A DNA stretch of 54,531 nt from an uncultured Oscillospiraceae bacterium (GTDB lineage Bacteria; Bacillota; Clostridia; Oscillospirales; Oscillospiraceae), in contig CALWYB010000012.1 of NCBI GenBank assembly GCA_944385665.1, positions 1 through 54,531 on the forward strand, given 5' to 3'. The translations under genes and the position numbers were made by a program. Each line of letters starts with the position of its first letter. Position 1 is the stretch's first letter. Below the pieces are notes generated by a model that was not told the origin of the DNA, searched no databases, and saw nothing but the letters and a program-made list of their open reading frames with translations. Below, in pieces: positions 24,702 through 33,575 of this stretch.

Positions 24702-26807
24702 TTATTCCCGGGGAAATAGGAGATTGTAGAAGTCGTTTTCCACGATCATAGGGGTGCAGGCCAGGCGGTATTCCACCTGCTTTTTCATGGCGGAGACATA
24801 CTGGTCCTGCTCCTCCTGGGACATAGTCACCCCCGGAGCGGGGGTAAAGGTCTGGGAGAAGCGGTCGTAAAAGCCCCGGTCGCTGCGCCAGCTCTGGGAG
24901 GTGAAGATGGCCAGCCCCTCGCTGTCCGAGAGAATATCCCGTCCCGCCAGCATCCGGCTGTCGTACTCCAGCCCCAGCAGGTTGGAGACGGTGGGCAGGA
25001 TATCCACCTGGCAGCACACCTTGTCCACCTGCACCGGCTCCTTCATGCTGGCCGACCAGAGAATGAGGGTGTTTTTGTACACGTCAAAGTCGATGGCCGA
25101 CTCGTTGAGGGCCTCCAGATCCTGAGAGCTGCCGAAGCTGCGACCGGACAGCTCCTCCAGCACGCCGGCGTTGGAGTAGGGAATGTGGTCCCCGGTGGCG
25201 ATGATAAGGGTCTTGTCCAGCTTGCCTGCCGCCTCCAGCTTGTCCAGCAGCAGGGCCAGGGCGCGGTCGGCCTCCATGACGGTAGCCATATAGTTCTGGG
25301 TGGTCTGGGAGTAGGAGAGGGCACGGACCGTCTCCAGATAGGGCTGGACGATGCGGTTGTTCACATAGGGCATGTGGCCGCTGATGGTGAGGTAGTAGAC
25401 GTGGAATGGCTCCGTGCTGTTTATGTAGTCGTCCACGCTGTTCTCGATGACCTGAGTGTCCCGGGCGGGCCAGGCGATCTCGCCGTCGGCGTTGGTGTCC
25501 AGCGCCAGACCGGTGCCGAACTGCTTCCATGTGTAGCCCAGGTTGGAGTGGGATGCCTGACGGCCGTACATATCGTAGTTGCCGTGGTAGCCCAGTACCT
25601 GGTAGCCCGCCCGGCCCAGCTGCTGGGCCAGGGAGAAGTAGCAGTTGGTGCCCAGCACTCCGGTGCGCTTCATGGTGATGGGATTGCCGTTTTTCGGGTA
25701 GAGGCCCAGCAGGGTCTGACACTCTCCGTTGGAGGTGCTGGTGTAGTGGAGGGCGGTGTAGTAGTTGGAAAAGACGAAGCCCTCGTGGGAGAGCTTGTAG
25801 AGGGTGGGGGTAAGTTCCGGGTCGATGGCGTAGCCGGAGAACCCCTCGATGACCAGCTGGATGACATTGTAGCCCTCAAACATGCCGGTATACTCATTTT
25901 TCTTGGTGGAGGTGGTGCTGTTGAAGTAATTGGCCAGCCAGGCCACGTCCTCATTGGGGGCGTTGGCGGCCAGCGACTCCAGATCCACGTCCATCACGTT
26001 GGGGGAGGTGTCCACCACCGGCTGCTCCCCCACGGCGGGGACATCCCCGGAGCTTCCGGCCTGGGCGGAGCCGCCGGGCTCGCTCAGGGCGCCGAAGTCG
26101 GAGTCCAGGTTGGCTTTGGGGGGAAAGAGCATGTGCTTGACGTCCAGGCGCAGCATAGTCACCAGCCCCAGCTGTTCCACCTGGTCCTCCAGGTTGGTGT
26201 CGGAGGCGTAGAGCTTGGCGGGGGTGAGGTCCCCGGGCCAGGGGGCGTGGACTGCGACCAGCCCCAGCAGGTGGAACACCACCGCCCCGGCGGCAAAGAG
26301 CAGAGCGCTGCGGCGGGCGGGGCGCTTCTCCGCCAGGAAGGGCTTGGCCAGACATGCCAGCAGAAGGGTGGGCAGAAACAGCAGGATCAGCAGGGGTAGG
26401 GTGTCCAACAGGGCGGCAAAGAGAACCCCGGAGTAGTCGCCTAGGCGGTTGCCGGCGGCGGTCTCCAGGGTGCTGAGGGGGTAGTAGGCCTGGAGGGTGC
26501 GCTTGGCCAGAAACTCTCCGGCAAACAGGAGGGAGAGCAGGAGAGAGAGAAGCACCGTCAGCCGCCGGTTTACCTTGGGGGAGAAGAGCACCGAGCAGAG
26601 CGCCAGCAGGCATCCCGCCGACAGGGAGAAGAGGGCGTAGATGGGGAAATAGGTCATGTGGGCGCCTGCGGCCAGATGGAGTACCGTCTCCAGATAGACC
26701 AGAAGCAGGGGAAGATAGAACCCCAGAGTCCAGGCTGGGAGCCTGGGCCGGGGGGGCGGCGGAGCGACATGCTGCCCGTGATAAGGATGTGGATGCGGCA
26801 ATTCCAT
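24702..26807 (-). CDS. LTA synthase family protein (sulfatase-fold phosphoglycerol transferase)
   Basis: 701 residues. Five membrane helices (about 28-188) are followed by an extracellular alkaline-phosphatase/sulfatase domain (PF00884) as in LtaS. Expected active-site parts are visible: Glu321 (VIQLVIEGFSG), the nucleophile Thr358 (STSNGE), YHGNYDMYGRQ, TISGHMPYV and GDHIPYS. It should transfer glycerol phosphate (or a related head group) to a glycolipid or glycan; the exact polymer is not determinable. A stretch of low complexity (about 235-275) links membrane and catalytic parts. Start ATG 26807 has AGGGGGT upstream; own promoter at 26865-26893. Confidence 0.88.
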   Translation of the reverse strand: MELPHPHPYHGQHVAPPPPRPRLPAWTLGFYLPLLLVYLETVLHLAAGAHMTYFPIYALFSLSAGCLLALCSVLFSPKVNRRLTVLLSLLLSLLFAGEFLAKRTLQAYYPLSTLETAAGNRLGDYSGVLFAALLDTLPLLILLFLPTLLLACLAKPFLAEKRPARRSALLFAAGAVVFHLLGLVAVHAPWPGDLTPAKLYASDTNLEDQVEQLGLVTMLRLDVKHMLFPPKANLDSDFGALSEPGGSAQAGSSGDVPAVGEQPVVDTSPNVMDVDLESLAANAPNEDVAWLANYFNSTTSTKKNEYTGMFEGYNVIQLVIEGFSGYAIDPELTPTLYKLSHEGFVFSNYYTALHYTSTSNGECQTLLGLYPKNGNPITMKRTGVLGTNCYFSLAQQLGRAGYQVLGYHGNYDMYGRQASHSNLGYTWKQFGTGLALDTNADGEIAWPARDTQVIENSVDDYINSTEPFHVYYLTISGHMPYVNNRIVQPYLETVRALSYSQTTQNYMATVMEADRALALLLDKLEAAGKLDKTLIIATGDHIPYSNAGVLEELSGRSFGSSQDLEALNESAIDFDVYKNTLILWSASMKEPVQVDKVCCQVDILPTVSNLLGLEYDSRMLAGRDILSDSEGLAIFTSQSWRSDRGFYDRFSQTFTPAPGVTMSQEEQDQYVSAMKKQVEYRLACTPMIVENDFYNLLFPRE

Positions 26808-26864
26808 GAGAGGACCCCCTGCTAGATCGAAGAATGTTACCGATTTTTCCGGATGTTAACATAA

Positions 26865-26893
26865 ATTATACCACGGAGGGCGGGGGAGACCAA
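26865..26893 (-). promoter_or_regulatory. Promoter of the LTA-synthase-like gene
   Basis: On the - strand TTGGTC (26893-26888) and TATAAT (26870-26865) are 17 bp apart, with TGG in front of the -10. Confidence 0.75.
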
Positions 26894-26937
26894 GAAAAAA
26901 ATTCTTGAGATTCGGTTACAAAAGCCGGGAAAGGTTA

Positions 26938-26970
26938 CAAAAAAGCCCGCAGGCCAAAGGACCTGCGGGC
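26938..26970 (-). terminator. Terminator of desulfoferrodoxin gene
   Basis: On the - strand GCCCGCAGG pairs with CCTGCGGGC (26962-26970 with 26945-26953), followed by TTTTTTG. Confidence 0.85.
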
Positions 26971-26990
26971 AAATAAAGGCAAATAGGGGA

Positions 26991-27359
26991 TTAGGCCATC
27001 CACAAACCATGGAGGTTGCAGTAGGCGTAGGCGGCCACCACTTCGTCCCCCTCGGCCAGAGCAAAGACGGCCTGGGGCTTGTCGTTGGGGGTGAGGTGCT
27101 TGATCTGCTGGCCCTGCTTGGTCTCCAGGGCGATCCACTGGATGAAGTGCTCGGGGATCATGGGGTGCTCCACAGAGCCCACCTTCACCGTGACGGCGGA
27201 GCCGCTGACGCTGATGACGGGGACGTGCTTCTCCACGGCGGCGTCGGTGGTGCCGGGGACGATCTCGGTCATCTTCTGGCCGCAGCACATCACGGGCACG
27301 CCGCTGTTGTTGACAAAGGTGACGATGTTGCCGCAGTGTTCGCAGACATAAAATTTCAT
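26991..27359 (-). CDS. dfx: Desulfoferrodoxin (two-iron superoxide reductase)
   Basis: 122-residue cytosolic protein that reduces superoxide to hydrogen peroxide in anaerobes. The N-terminal desulforedoxin-like domain has Cys6, Cys9, Cys25 and Cys26 for center I. The superoxide-reducing center II ligands are His45 (EKHVPV), His65, His71, Cys114 and His117 (YCNLHGLW). Start ATG 27359 is preceded by AGGAGG; the upstream in-frame ATG 27377 overlaps that site. Monocistronic, with its own promoter and an inverted repeat in the leader. Confidence 0.93.
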   Translation of the reverse strand: MKFYVCEHCGNIVTFVNNSGVPVMCCGQKMTEIVPGTTDAAVEKHVPVISVSGSAVTVKVGSVEHPMIPEHFIQWIALETKQGQQIKHLTPNDKPQAVFALAEGDEVVAAYAYCNLHGLWMA

Positions 27360-27382
27360 AGCAAAAACCTCCTGCAAAATGG

Positions 27383-27410
27383 GGACAGAATCAAGCCTTA
27401 GCTTCTGTCC
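27383..27410 (-). promoter_or_regulatory. Inverted repeat in the dfx leader
   Basis: GGACAGAA (27383-27390) and TTCTGTCC (27403-27410) are perfect inverted arms between promoter and ribosome site. It can form an RNA hairpin followed by a short U run on the - strand, or be a protein operator. Confidence 0.45.
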
Positions 27411-27421
27411 GGTTCGGGGAA

Positions 27422-27451
27422 ATTATACCCTGACCGGCGGGGGAAAGTCAA
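27422..27451 (-). promoter_or_regulatory. Promoter of dfx
   Basis: On the - strand TTGACT (27451-27446) and TATAAT (27427-27422) with 18-bp spacing. Confidence 0.75.
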
Positions 27452-27572
27452 TGATCTGGTCCCCTTTCTTTTCCGGAGCGGGGAACAAAAGAAGAGAGGG
27501 CGGCGTAGGCGTTTAGGAGAAAATTTGAAGGGAAAATTCATGAAATTTTCATTCTTCCGGCCCCAAATAAGG

Positions 27573-27601
27573 TTGCCATTGGAAGTGGAATATCGTATAA
27601 T
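27573..27601 (+). promoter_or_regulatory. Promoter of the cdaA operon
   Basis: TTGCCA (27573-27578) and TATAAT (27596-27601), 17 bp apart. Transcription should start near 27608, leaving a leader of about 100 bases. The rest of the 27360-27709 gap holds the dfx promoter and AT-rich sequence, with no gene. Confidence 0.8.
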
Positions 27602-27709
27602 ACATAAGATAGGCGTATAGAGTTTATTTACCTGGTTTCGTTCGTGCGGCGTCCGGTGAGAGGACCGGCCCGCTGTGATTGATTTGAGGCAGAAAAAGGG
27701 GAGATTACG

Positions 27710-28603
27710 TTGCTGCAGACCATATTCACCTTCTTTCAGGAGGAGATCCCGTTTTTGAGCACCATCAAGGTGGCGGATCTGATCGATGTGGCGATCCTCT
27801 CCATGGTGATCTATAAAGCCCTGTGGCTGATGCGAAAAAGCAGCTCCGGGCGGGTGCTGCGCGGGGTTGCCGTGCTGATTCTGGCCATGATCCTGGCCTA
27901 CGGCTTCCGGCTGACCGCCACCGGCTACCTGCTCAACAAGGTGGTGGAGTACGGCCTGCTGATGCTGGTCATCCTCTTCCAGCCGGAGCTGCGTCAGGCC
28001 CTGGAGCGGATGGGCAGCGGCAAGCTCAGCGATGTGTTTTCCACCTCCCGCCCCCTGCCACTTCACGATATGGACACCGCCATCACCCAGACGGTAGAGG
28101 CCTACACCTCCATGTCCAAGGACAAGGTGGGCGCGCTGATGGTCTTTGAGCGGAAGAACCTGCTGGACGACGTCATTAAGACGGGTACCGCTCTGGACTG
28201 CTCCGTCTCCAGTGAGCTTTTGAAGAACCTGTTCTGGAACAAGGCCCCCCTCCATGACGGAGCGGTCATCGTTCGGGACGGCCGGATCGTGGGGGCGGGC
28301 TGCATGTTGCCCCTGTCGGGCAATACCAACCTGAGCCGGGATCTGGGCATGCGCCACCGGGCGGGCATCGGCATGAGCGAACACTCCGACGCGGTGGTGG
28401 TCATCGTCTCGGAGGAGACCGGCTCCATCTCCGCGGCGGTGGGCGGGATGCTCAAGCGGCACCTGGCCCCTGAGACGCTGGAGCGGCTGCTGCGCAATGA
28501 GCTGATGGCCGACGACGGCAGCGGGGAGGAGAAGAACCGCCCTGCCATGCAGCTGCTGACCAATCTGTTTGCCTGGGGGAAAAAGGAGGAGGATAAGGAA
28601 TGA
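27710..28603 (+). CDS. cdaA: Diadenylate cyclase CdaA (DacA)
   Basis: 297 residues. Makes the second messenger c-di-AMP from two ATP at the membrane. Three N-terminal helices (to about residue 90) precede the DAC domain (PF02457). Catalytic motifs are Asp183-Gly-Ala (PLHDGAVIVRDG) and Arg215-His-Arg (LGMRHRAGIGMSE). The start is TTG 27710 with AAGGGGAGA upstream, giving MLQTIFTFFQ; no closer ATG exists. ATGA overlap with cdaR. In Firmicutes the trio is cdaA-cdaR-glmM; glmM is not here. Confidence 0.94.
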   Translation: MLQTIFTFFQEEIPFLSTIKVADLIDVAILSMVIYKALWLMRKSSSGRVLRGVAVLILAMILAYGFRLTATGYLLNKVVEYGLLMLVILFQPELRQALERMGSGKLSDVFSTSRPLPLHDMDTAITQTVEAYTSMSKDKVGALMVFERKNLLDDVIKTGTALDCSVSSELLKNLFWNKAPLHDGAVIVRDGRIVGAGCMLPLSGNTNLSRDLGMRHRAGIGMSEHSDAVVVIVSEETGSISAAVGGMLKRHLAPETLERLLRNELMADDGSGEEKNRPAMQLLTNLFAWGKKEEDKE

Positions 28604-29832
28604 TCAACCGTTTGCGTGAGAGCCGGTGGTTCTTTGTCCTCCTGTCCATCCTGCTGGCTGTGTTGGTATGGATGTATGTCCGGGACGTGGAAAATCCCGC
28701 CCAGGACAGAACCTACTACGGGGTGGAGATCCAGATATCCGGCGAACGGGTGCTGGAGGAGCGGGGGCTGACGGTGGCCTCCCTGTCTCAGAAAACCGTG
28801 AACATCAAAGTCGTGGCGCCCATCAGTGTGCTCAACGACTTAGACTCCGACAACATCACCGCCACCATTGACGTGTCCCAGTGCTCGGCGCCGGGGGAGT
28901 ATCAACTGGCCTGTACTCCCAAGCTGCCCAGCAACATCGATACCAGCGGGGCTTATTTCCCCGACTCGGCCCAGATCATTACCGTGACCATCGACAACCT
29001 GGCCACCGAGACCAAGAACGTGGAGCTGAAGCTGGAAGGCAGCGTGGCCGACGGCTATCAGGCGGGCACCCCGGTCTTTGATCCGGAGACCGTGGAGCTC
29101 AGCGGCACTGCGGAACAGCTCGCCCAGGTGAGTCGGGTGGTGGTGGTCCTGGAGGCGGACGACCTGAAGGAGACCTACTCCGGACGGCTGCCCCTTACCA
29201 TGCTGGATGAAAACGACCAGCCCATTACCGACACCAACGTGAGCCTGAGCGAGGACTCCGCCTACCTTACCCTACCGGTGGGCGTGATGAAGGAGGTCCC
29301 CCTGACGGTGAGCTTTATTGCCGGCGGCGGCGCCACCGGCAACGGCGACGTGGACGTGAAGATCGAGCCTGCGACCATCAACGTCATCGGCACGGAAGAC
29401 GCGGTGGCCGGGCTCACTGAGATCTCTCTGGGCAGCATCGACCTGTCCACGGTGCTGGACACCAGTACCATCACCATGCCCATCCGTCTCTCCTCCGCTC
29501 TGGACAATGCCTCGGGCATCACGGAGGCTCAGGTGACTGTCACGGTCAAGGGACTGGCCACCCGGTCTATGGACGTGTCCAACATTCAGATTACCAACGT
29601 TCCCGACCCGTATGAGGTGGAGAAGGTGACCCAGACCCGCACCATCGTGATCCGGGGCAGCGAGAGCGCCCTGGAGCAGGTGGACCCTAACCAGGTGTGG
29701 ATCGTGGCCGATATGTCCAAGATTACCGCCACGGGGACCAACTCCGTGCCGGTGACCGTCTACCTCAACGCCAGCGATGAAGTGGGTGTTGTGGGAGAAT
29801 ATAAGATTGTGGTCAACATCAAGAAGAAATAG
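28600..29832 (+). CDS. cdaR: YbbR-domain protein, CdaA regulator CdaR
   Basis: 410 residues. One N-terminal membrane anchor (about 8-27) is followed by several YbbR repeats (PF07949) outside the membrane, each with a pattern like KTVNIKVVAPISVLNDL and ending in alternating beta-strand sequence. CdaR binds CdaA and tunes c-di-AMP synthesis. ATG 28600 overlaps the cdaA stop (ATGA), so expression is coupled. Confidence 0.9.
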   Translation: MINRLRESRWFFVLLSILLAVLVWMYVRDVENPAQDRTYYGVEIQISGERVLEERGLTVASLSQKTVNIKVVAPISVLNDLDSDNITATIDVSQCSAPGEYQLACTPKLPSNIDTSGAYFPDSAQIITVTIDNLATETKNVELKLEGSVADGYQAGTPVFDPETVELSGTAEQLAQVSRVVVVLEADDLKETYSGRLPLTMLDENDQPITDTNVSLSEDSAYLTLPVGVMKEVPLTVSFIAGGGATGNGDVDVKIEPATINVIGTEDAVAGLTEISLGSIDLSTVLDTSTITMPIRLSSALDNASGITEAQVTVTVKGLATRSMDVSNIQITNVPDPYEVEKVTQTRTIVIRGSESALEQVDPNQVWIVADMSKITATGTNSVPVTVYLNASDEVGVVGEYKIVVNIKKK

Positions 29833-29859
29833 TTTCAGTTCTGGAGGCAAACAAGCGTC

Positions 29860-30276
29860 ATGAATCAGAGTGCCATTGTAAAAAAGGAAGTCCGGGAGGG
29901 CGTGGTGGAGGTCTCTCTGCTGCGCCAGGTAGAGTGCGGGCTCAGCTGCGGCGGCGACTGCGCCGGCTGCATGCAGAAGCCCCAGGGAGAGATCCTGGCC
30001 CTGGCCAGCAACCCCATCGGCGCCAAACCGGGGGAGCGGGTGGAGGTGGAGGCCACCTCCGGCAGCTCCATCGGTATCGCCCTGCTGATCTTCGCCATCC
30101 CCTGTGTGTTCCTGGTGCTGGGCTACCTGCTGGGGCAGGCCCTGGGAATGGGGGAGATGCCCTCGGTGGGCATGGCCGGTCTGGGTCTTGTGGTGGGCTT
30201 TCTGCCCGCCGTGCTGGTGAACCGGGCCATTACCCGGCGGCAGCAGCCCGAGTTTCTGATCTTGCGCCAGTTCTGA
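29860..30276 (+). CDS. RseC/MucC-like SoxR-reducing system protein
   Basis: 138 residues resembling RseC_MucC (PF04246): an N-terminal soluble part with a Cys cluster (VECGLSCGGDCAGCMQ) followed by two membrane helices (about 68-90 and 105-127). In Proteobacteria RseC takes part in reducing SoxR and in sigma-E control; in clostridia the role is unclear, though many lie by rnf clusters. The four close Cys suggest a metal or redox site. ATG 29860 follows TCTGGAGGCAA. Sits 27 bases after cdaR. Confidence 0.78.
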   Translation: MNQSAIVKKEVREGVVEVSLLRQVECGLSCGGDCAGCMQKPQGEILALASNPIGAKPGERVEVEATSGSSIGIALLIFAIPCVFLVLGYLLGQALGMGEMPSVGMAGLGLVVGFLPAVLVNRAITRRQQPEFLILRQF

Positions 30277-30286
30277 GGAACCGGTC

Positions 30287-31159
30287 ATGTTCGGCTACGT
30301 CAGACCGGTACGGGATGAGCTGAAGTGCCGGGACTTTGACTTGTACCGGGCCGCCTACTGCGGGCTGTGCCGGTGCATGAAAAAGCGGTGCGGCTGGACG
30401 TCCACCTGGTTTCTCAATTACGATTTTACCTTTCTGGCCCTGCTGCTCACCCCGGGGGAGGAGCCCTATACCCCCTGCCGGAAGCGCTGCTCGGTCAAGC
30501 CCTTTCTCAAAAAAACCATGTGCCCCGCCAGTCCCGCTTTGGAGTTGGCGGCGGACGAGAGCGTGGTGCTCACTTGGTGGCAGCTGCGGGACAAGATCCA
30601 GGACGAAGGGTTCTGGAAGGGCCTGCCCGCTCGGGGGCTGTCTGTGCTGCTGGGGCGCTCCTACCGAAAAGCGGCCCGGCACTGTCCCGACTTTGACCGG
30701 ACGGTGAGGGAGCGGCTGGGAGAGCTGAGCGCCCTGGAGAGGGAAAACTGCCCCTCCATCGACCGCACGGCGGACACCTTTGCCCGCCTGCTCCAGGCTG
30801 CGGCCCCCGCTACCGGCGACCCCCTGCGGGACCGGCCGCTGGAGGAGCTGCTCTACCACCTGGGCCGGTGGATCTATTTGATCGACGCCCAGGACGACCT
30901 GGAGGAGGACGCCCAGGCCGGGCGCTACAACCCGGTGGCCGCCCGCTTTGGCCCCCAGGGGAATCGGGAGGCCCTGGAGCTGACGCTGAATCACTCCCTC
31001 AACCGCATGTATTCCGCCGCCCAGCTGCTGTCCTTCGGCCGGCGCTGGCCGGTGATCGAGAATATCCTGTACCTGGGGCTGCCCCTGGTGCAGCGGGCTG
31101 TCTTGGAGGGCAGCTGGAAGCAGATCCAAAAACAAACGATATGGAGACAGAATCAATGA
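30287..31159 (+). CDS. DUF5685 family protein
   Basis: 290 residues. The start [28 protein letters not shown] is typical of DUF5685, a clostridial family without known function. Cysteines cluster in the first 85 residues ([14 protein letters not shown], then PCRKRCSVK and KKTMC), which could bind metal. Mid-protein there is an acidic motif [17 protein letters not shown], like the DDxxD-type metal sites of helical enzymes acting on diphosphates, but that likeness is only suggestive. Helical throughout, no signal peptide. The stop overlaps the J-domain gene. Confidence 0.75.
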   Translation: MFGYVRPVRDELKCRDFDLYRAAYCGLCRCMKKRCGWTSTWFLNYDFTFLALLLTPGEEPYTPCRKRCSVKPFLKKTMCPASPALELAADESVVLTWWQLRDKIQDEGFWKGLPARGLSVLLGRSYRKAARHCPDFDRTVRERLGELSALERENCPSIDRTADTFARLLQAAAPATGDPLRDRPLEELLYHLGRWIYLIDAQDDLEEDAQAGRYNPVAARFGPQGNREALELTLNHSLNRMYSAAQLLSFGRRWPVIENILYLGLPLVQRAVLEGSWKQIQKQTIWRQNQ

Positions 31160-31761
31160 GAGATCCCTACACCGTCTTGGGCGTCAGCCCCAATGCCAGC
31201 GATCAGGAGATCAAGAAAGCCTACCGGGAGCTGGCCCGGAAGTATCATCCGGACAACTACGTGGACAATCCTCTGGCCGATCTGGCCGAGGAGAAGATGA
31301 AAGAGATCAACGAGGCCTACGAGGCCATCCAGAAGCAGCGCAGCGGAGGCGGCAGCAGCTATCAGAGCAGCAGCTCCTCCTCCGGCGGCTACCAGGGGGG
31401 CTATCAGCAGCAGCGGCAGTACAGCGGCAATCCCACCTATGCCCGGGTGCGCAACCTCATCAATATGGGGGATCTGAACACCGCCGAGCAGCTGCTCAAT
31501 GAGGTGCCTCAGCACGGGGGCGAGTGGTACTTCCTGCGGGGAAGCATCGCCTACCGCCGGGGCTGGCTGGACGAGGCCATGCAGAATTACAGCCTGGCCG
31601 TCCAGATGGAGCCGGGCAACATGGAGTACCGCCAGGCCCTGAACATGATGCAGCGGGGCGGCCAGGCCTACCGGCCCTACGCCTCCGCCGGCGGCATGGA
31701 CGGTCTGGACTGCTGTACCACCATGCTGTGCCTCAACTGCCTGTGCGGAGGGTGTAACTGA
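31156..31761 (+). CDS. J-domain protein with TPR-like and Cys-rich C-terminus
   Basis: 201 residues. A J domain fills the first 65 residues ([20 protein letters not shown], with the HPD tripeptide in [11 protein letters not shown]), so it should stimulate a DnaK-type ATPase. A Ser/Gly/Gln-rich linker follows (about 68-95), then a helical TPR-like repeat ([20 protein letters not shown]) and a tail with a run of Cys ([15 protein letters not shown]). There is no DnaJ zinc finger or C-terminal substrate domain. ATG 31156 overlaps the DUF5685 stop and is nine bases from GGAG; ATG 31141 is less well placed. Confidence 0.82.
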   Translation: MRDPYTVLGVSPNASDQEIKKAYRELARKYHPDNYVDNPLADLAEEKMKEINEAYEAIQKQRSGGGSSYQSSSSSSGGYQGGYQQQRQYSGNPTYARVRNLINMGDLNTAEQLLNEVPQHGGEWYFLRGSIAYRRGWLDEAMQNYSLAVQMEPGNMEYRQALNMMQRGGQAYRPYASAGGMDGLDCCTTMLCLNCLCGGCN

Positions 31762-31762
31762 C

Positions 31763-32293
31763 ATGGCCGGGCGGGCGTCTGATGCCACCCGGCGCACGGC
31801 GCTGGGCGGCGTGCTGGCCGCGGGCAGTTTGGCTGTGATGTGGCTGGCCAGCATTGCTCCTTCCGGCAGCCTGGGGTTGACGGCGGCGGCGGGGCTGTTC
31901 CCGGTGGGAGCAGTCATCGTGGCGGGCCGTCCCGCCGGCCTTCTGTGCTGGGCGGCGGCCTCGGTGCTGGGCCTTCTGCTGCTGCCCAACAAGGGCGTGG
32001 CCCTCATGTACCTGTGCTTTTTGGGCCTCTATCCGGCGGTAAAGAGCCGCATGGAGAATGTAAAGAGCCGGGTTTTGGAGTGGGTGGGCAAGTTTGCCTT
32101 CTTCAACGTGGCCCTGAGCATCTGCTGGTTTGTGTTCCGCAGCCTGTTTCTGCCGGCCCTGCCCCAGTGGATCGGGGAGAAGACTTGGCTGGTCTACGCG
32201 GCAGGCAACGTGGTCTTTCTCATCTATGACATCGCATTGACCCGCCTCATCGGGGCGGTGATGGTGCGCCTGCGGCCCCTGAAGGGGCGGTAA
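31763..32293 (+). CDS. Small polytopic membrane protein, function unknown
   Basis: 176 residues with about five hydrophobic helices and a basic segment in the middle (LYPAVKSRMENVKSRV). I do not recognise a characterised family; it resembles the small YybS/ECF-like membrane proteins often left hypothetical in Oscillospiraceae. It starts one base after the J-domain gene stop, so it is the last gene of the cdaA operon. Function cannot be stated. Confidence 0.7.
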   Translation: MAGRASDATRRTALGGVLAAGSLAVMWLASIAPSGSLGLTAAAGLFPVGAVIVAGRPAGLLCWAAASVLGLLLLPNKGVALMYLCFLGLYPAVKSRMENVKSRVLEWVGKFAFFNVALSICWFVFRSLFLPALPQWIGEKTWLVYAAGNVVFLIYDIALTRLIGAVMVRLRPLKGR

Positions 32294-32321
32294 GGCGGCG
32301 CCCATCTTTGCCGGCAGCGGG

Positions 32322-32348
32322 TTGCCATTTCCCTTTGCCGGGTACAAT
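32322..32348 (+). promoter_or_regulatory. Possible promoter of the yicC operon
   Basis: TTGCCA (32322-32327) and TACAAT (32343-32348) with a short 15-bp spacer. A small palindrome ATAAACCG/CGGTTTAT (32368-32386) follows. Confidence 0.45.
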
Positions 32349-32420
32349 CCAGATCAGAGCAACCATGATAAACCGAGCCGGTTTATTCCGCAGACACTAT
32401 GACATAAGGAAGTGACCCCC

Positions 32421-33299
32421 ATGGTCAAAAGTATGACCGGTTATGGACGGGCCGAGGATACCCTCAACGGCTGTACCATCACCGTGGAGCTGCGCTCCGT
32501 CAACAACCGCTATCTGGACTGCAACGTCCGCATGCCCCGGCTGTACCTCTTCGCGGAGGAGACCATCAAAAGCCGGGTACAGAACACCATTTCCCGGGGA
32601 AAGGTGGACGTGTTTGTCACCCTGGACGCCACAGAAGGAGAACAGGTCCAGGTGTCGGTGAACCAGCCCCTGGCCGACGGCTACTACGCCGCCCTGAAAG
32701 AGCTGGCCGGGCGTTACGGCCTGTCCCAGGACATCTCCGTGTCCCTCCTGTCCCGGTTCCCCGACGTGCTGCTGGCGGAAAAGGCGGAGGAGGACGTGGA
32801 GCAGCGGGCCCAGGACATCTGTACTGTACTGGACCGTGCCCTTGCCGACTTCGACCAGATGCGCACCCGGGAGGGGGCGCGGCTGGAGGCCGACGTACTC
32901 TCCCGGGCCAATCGCATCGAGGAGCTGGTGGGCCAGGTGGAGGAGCGCTCCCCCCAGACCGTGTCCGAGTACCGCGCCAAGCTGGAGGCCCGGATGAAGG
33001 AAGTGCTGGAGAACACCCAGCTGGACCCCGCCCGCATTCTCACCGAGGCGGCCATCTTCGCCGACAAGGTGGCGGTGGACGAGGAGACGGTGCGTCTGCG
33101 CAGCCACATCGGCCAGCTGCGGCACATGCTGGAGCAGGGGGGCGCCACCGGGCGCAAGCTGGACTTCCTCATTCAGGAGTTCAACCGGGAGGCCAACACC
33201 ATCGGCTCCAAGTGCAGCGACCTGGACATCGCCCGCCATGTGGTGGACATTAAGGCCGAGATCGAGAAGATCCGGGAGCAGGTACAGAACATCGAGTAA
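32421..33299 (+). CDS. yicC: YicC family endoribonuclease
   Basis: 292 residues. N-terminal YicC domain (MVKSMTGYGRAE, then ELRSVNNRYLDCNVRMP) and C-terminal DUF1732 with SDLDIARHVVDIKAEIEKIREQVQNIE. YicC proteins are hexameric RNases acting on RNA such as RyhB in E. coli; Bacillus relatives are conserved but less studied. ATG 32421 is preferred over GTG 32412 because AAGGAA lies the right distance upstream. Leads the yicC-remA-gmk-rpoZ-priA run. Confidence 0.9.
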   Translation: MVKSMTGYGRAEDTLNGCTITVELRSVNNRYLDCNVRMPRLYLFAEETIKSRVQNTISRGKVDVFVTLDATEGEQVQVSVNQPLADGYYAALKELAGRYGLSQDISVSLLSRFPDVLLAEKAEEDVEQRAQDICTVLDRALADFDQMRTREGARLEADVLSRANRIEELVGQVEERSPQTVSEYRAKLEARMKEVLENTQLDPARILTEAAIFADKVAVDEETVRLRSHIGQLRHMLEQGGATGRKLDFLIQEFNREANTIGSKCSDLDIARHVVDIKAEIEKIREQVQNIE

Positions 33300-33311
33300 G
33301 GAGGACGCCCA

Positions 33312-33575
33312 GTGAAGCTCATCAACATTGGATTCGGCAACATGATCTCCGCCGGGCGGCTCATTGCCATTGTCAGTCCCGAGTCGGCCCCCATCAAGCG
33401 GATGGTCCAGGAGGCCCGGGACCGGGGGGTCCTCATCGACGCCACCTACGGCCGCCGCACCCGGGCGGTACTCATTATGGACAACGACCACCTGGTGCTC
33501 TCCGCCCTCCAGCCGGAGACGGTAGCCAACCGGGCGGCCGGGGAGAAGGACAGTACAGAGGAGGAAGCGGAATGA
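33312..33575 (+). CDS. remA: RemA/DUF370 family regulator
   Basis: 87 residues. The family opening [29 protein letters not shown] is complete. In Bacillus subtilis RemA is a DNA-binding activator of matrix operons that forms oligomeric rings. GTG 33312 has AAGGAGG upstream. The stop overlaps gmk. Its placement next to gmk is the standard Firmicutes order. Confidence 0.9.
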   Translation: MKLINIGFGNMISAGRLIAIVSPESAPIKRMVQEARDRGVLIDATYGRRTRAVLIMDNDHLVLSALQPETVANRAAGEKDSTEEEAE

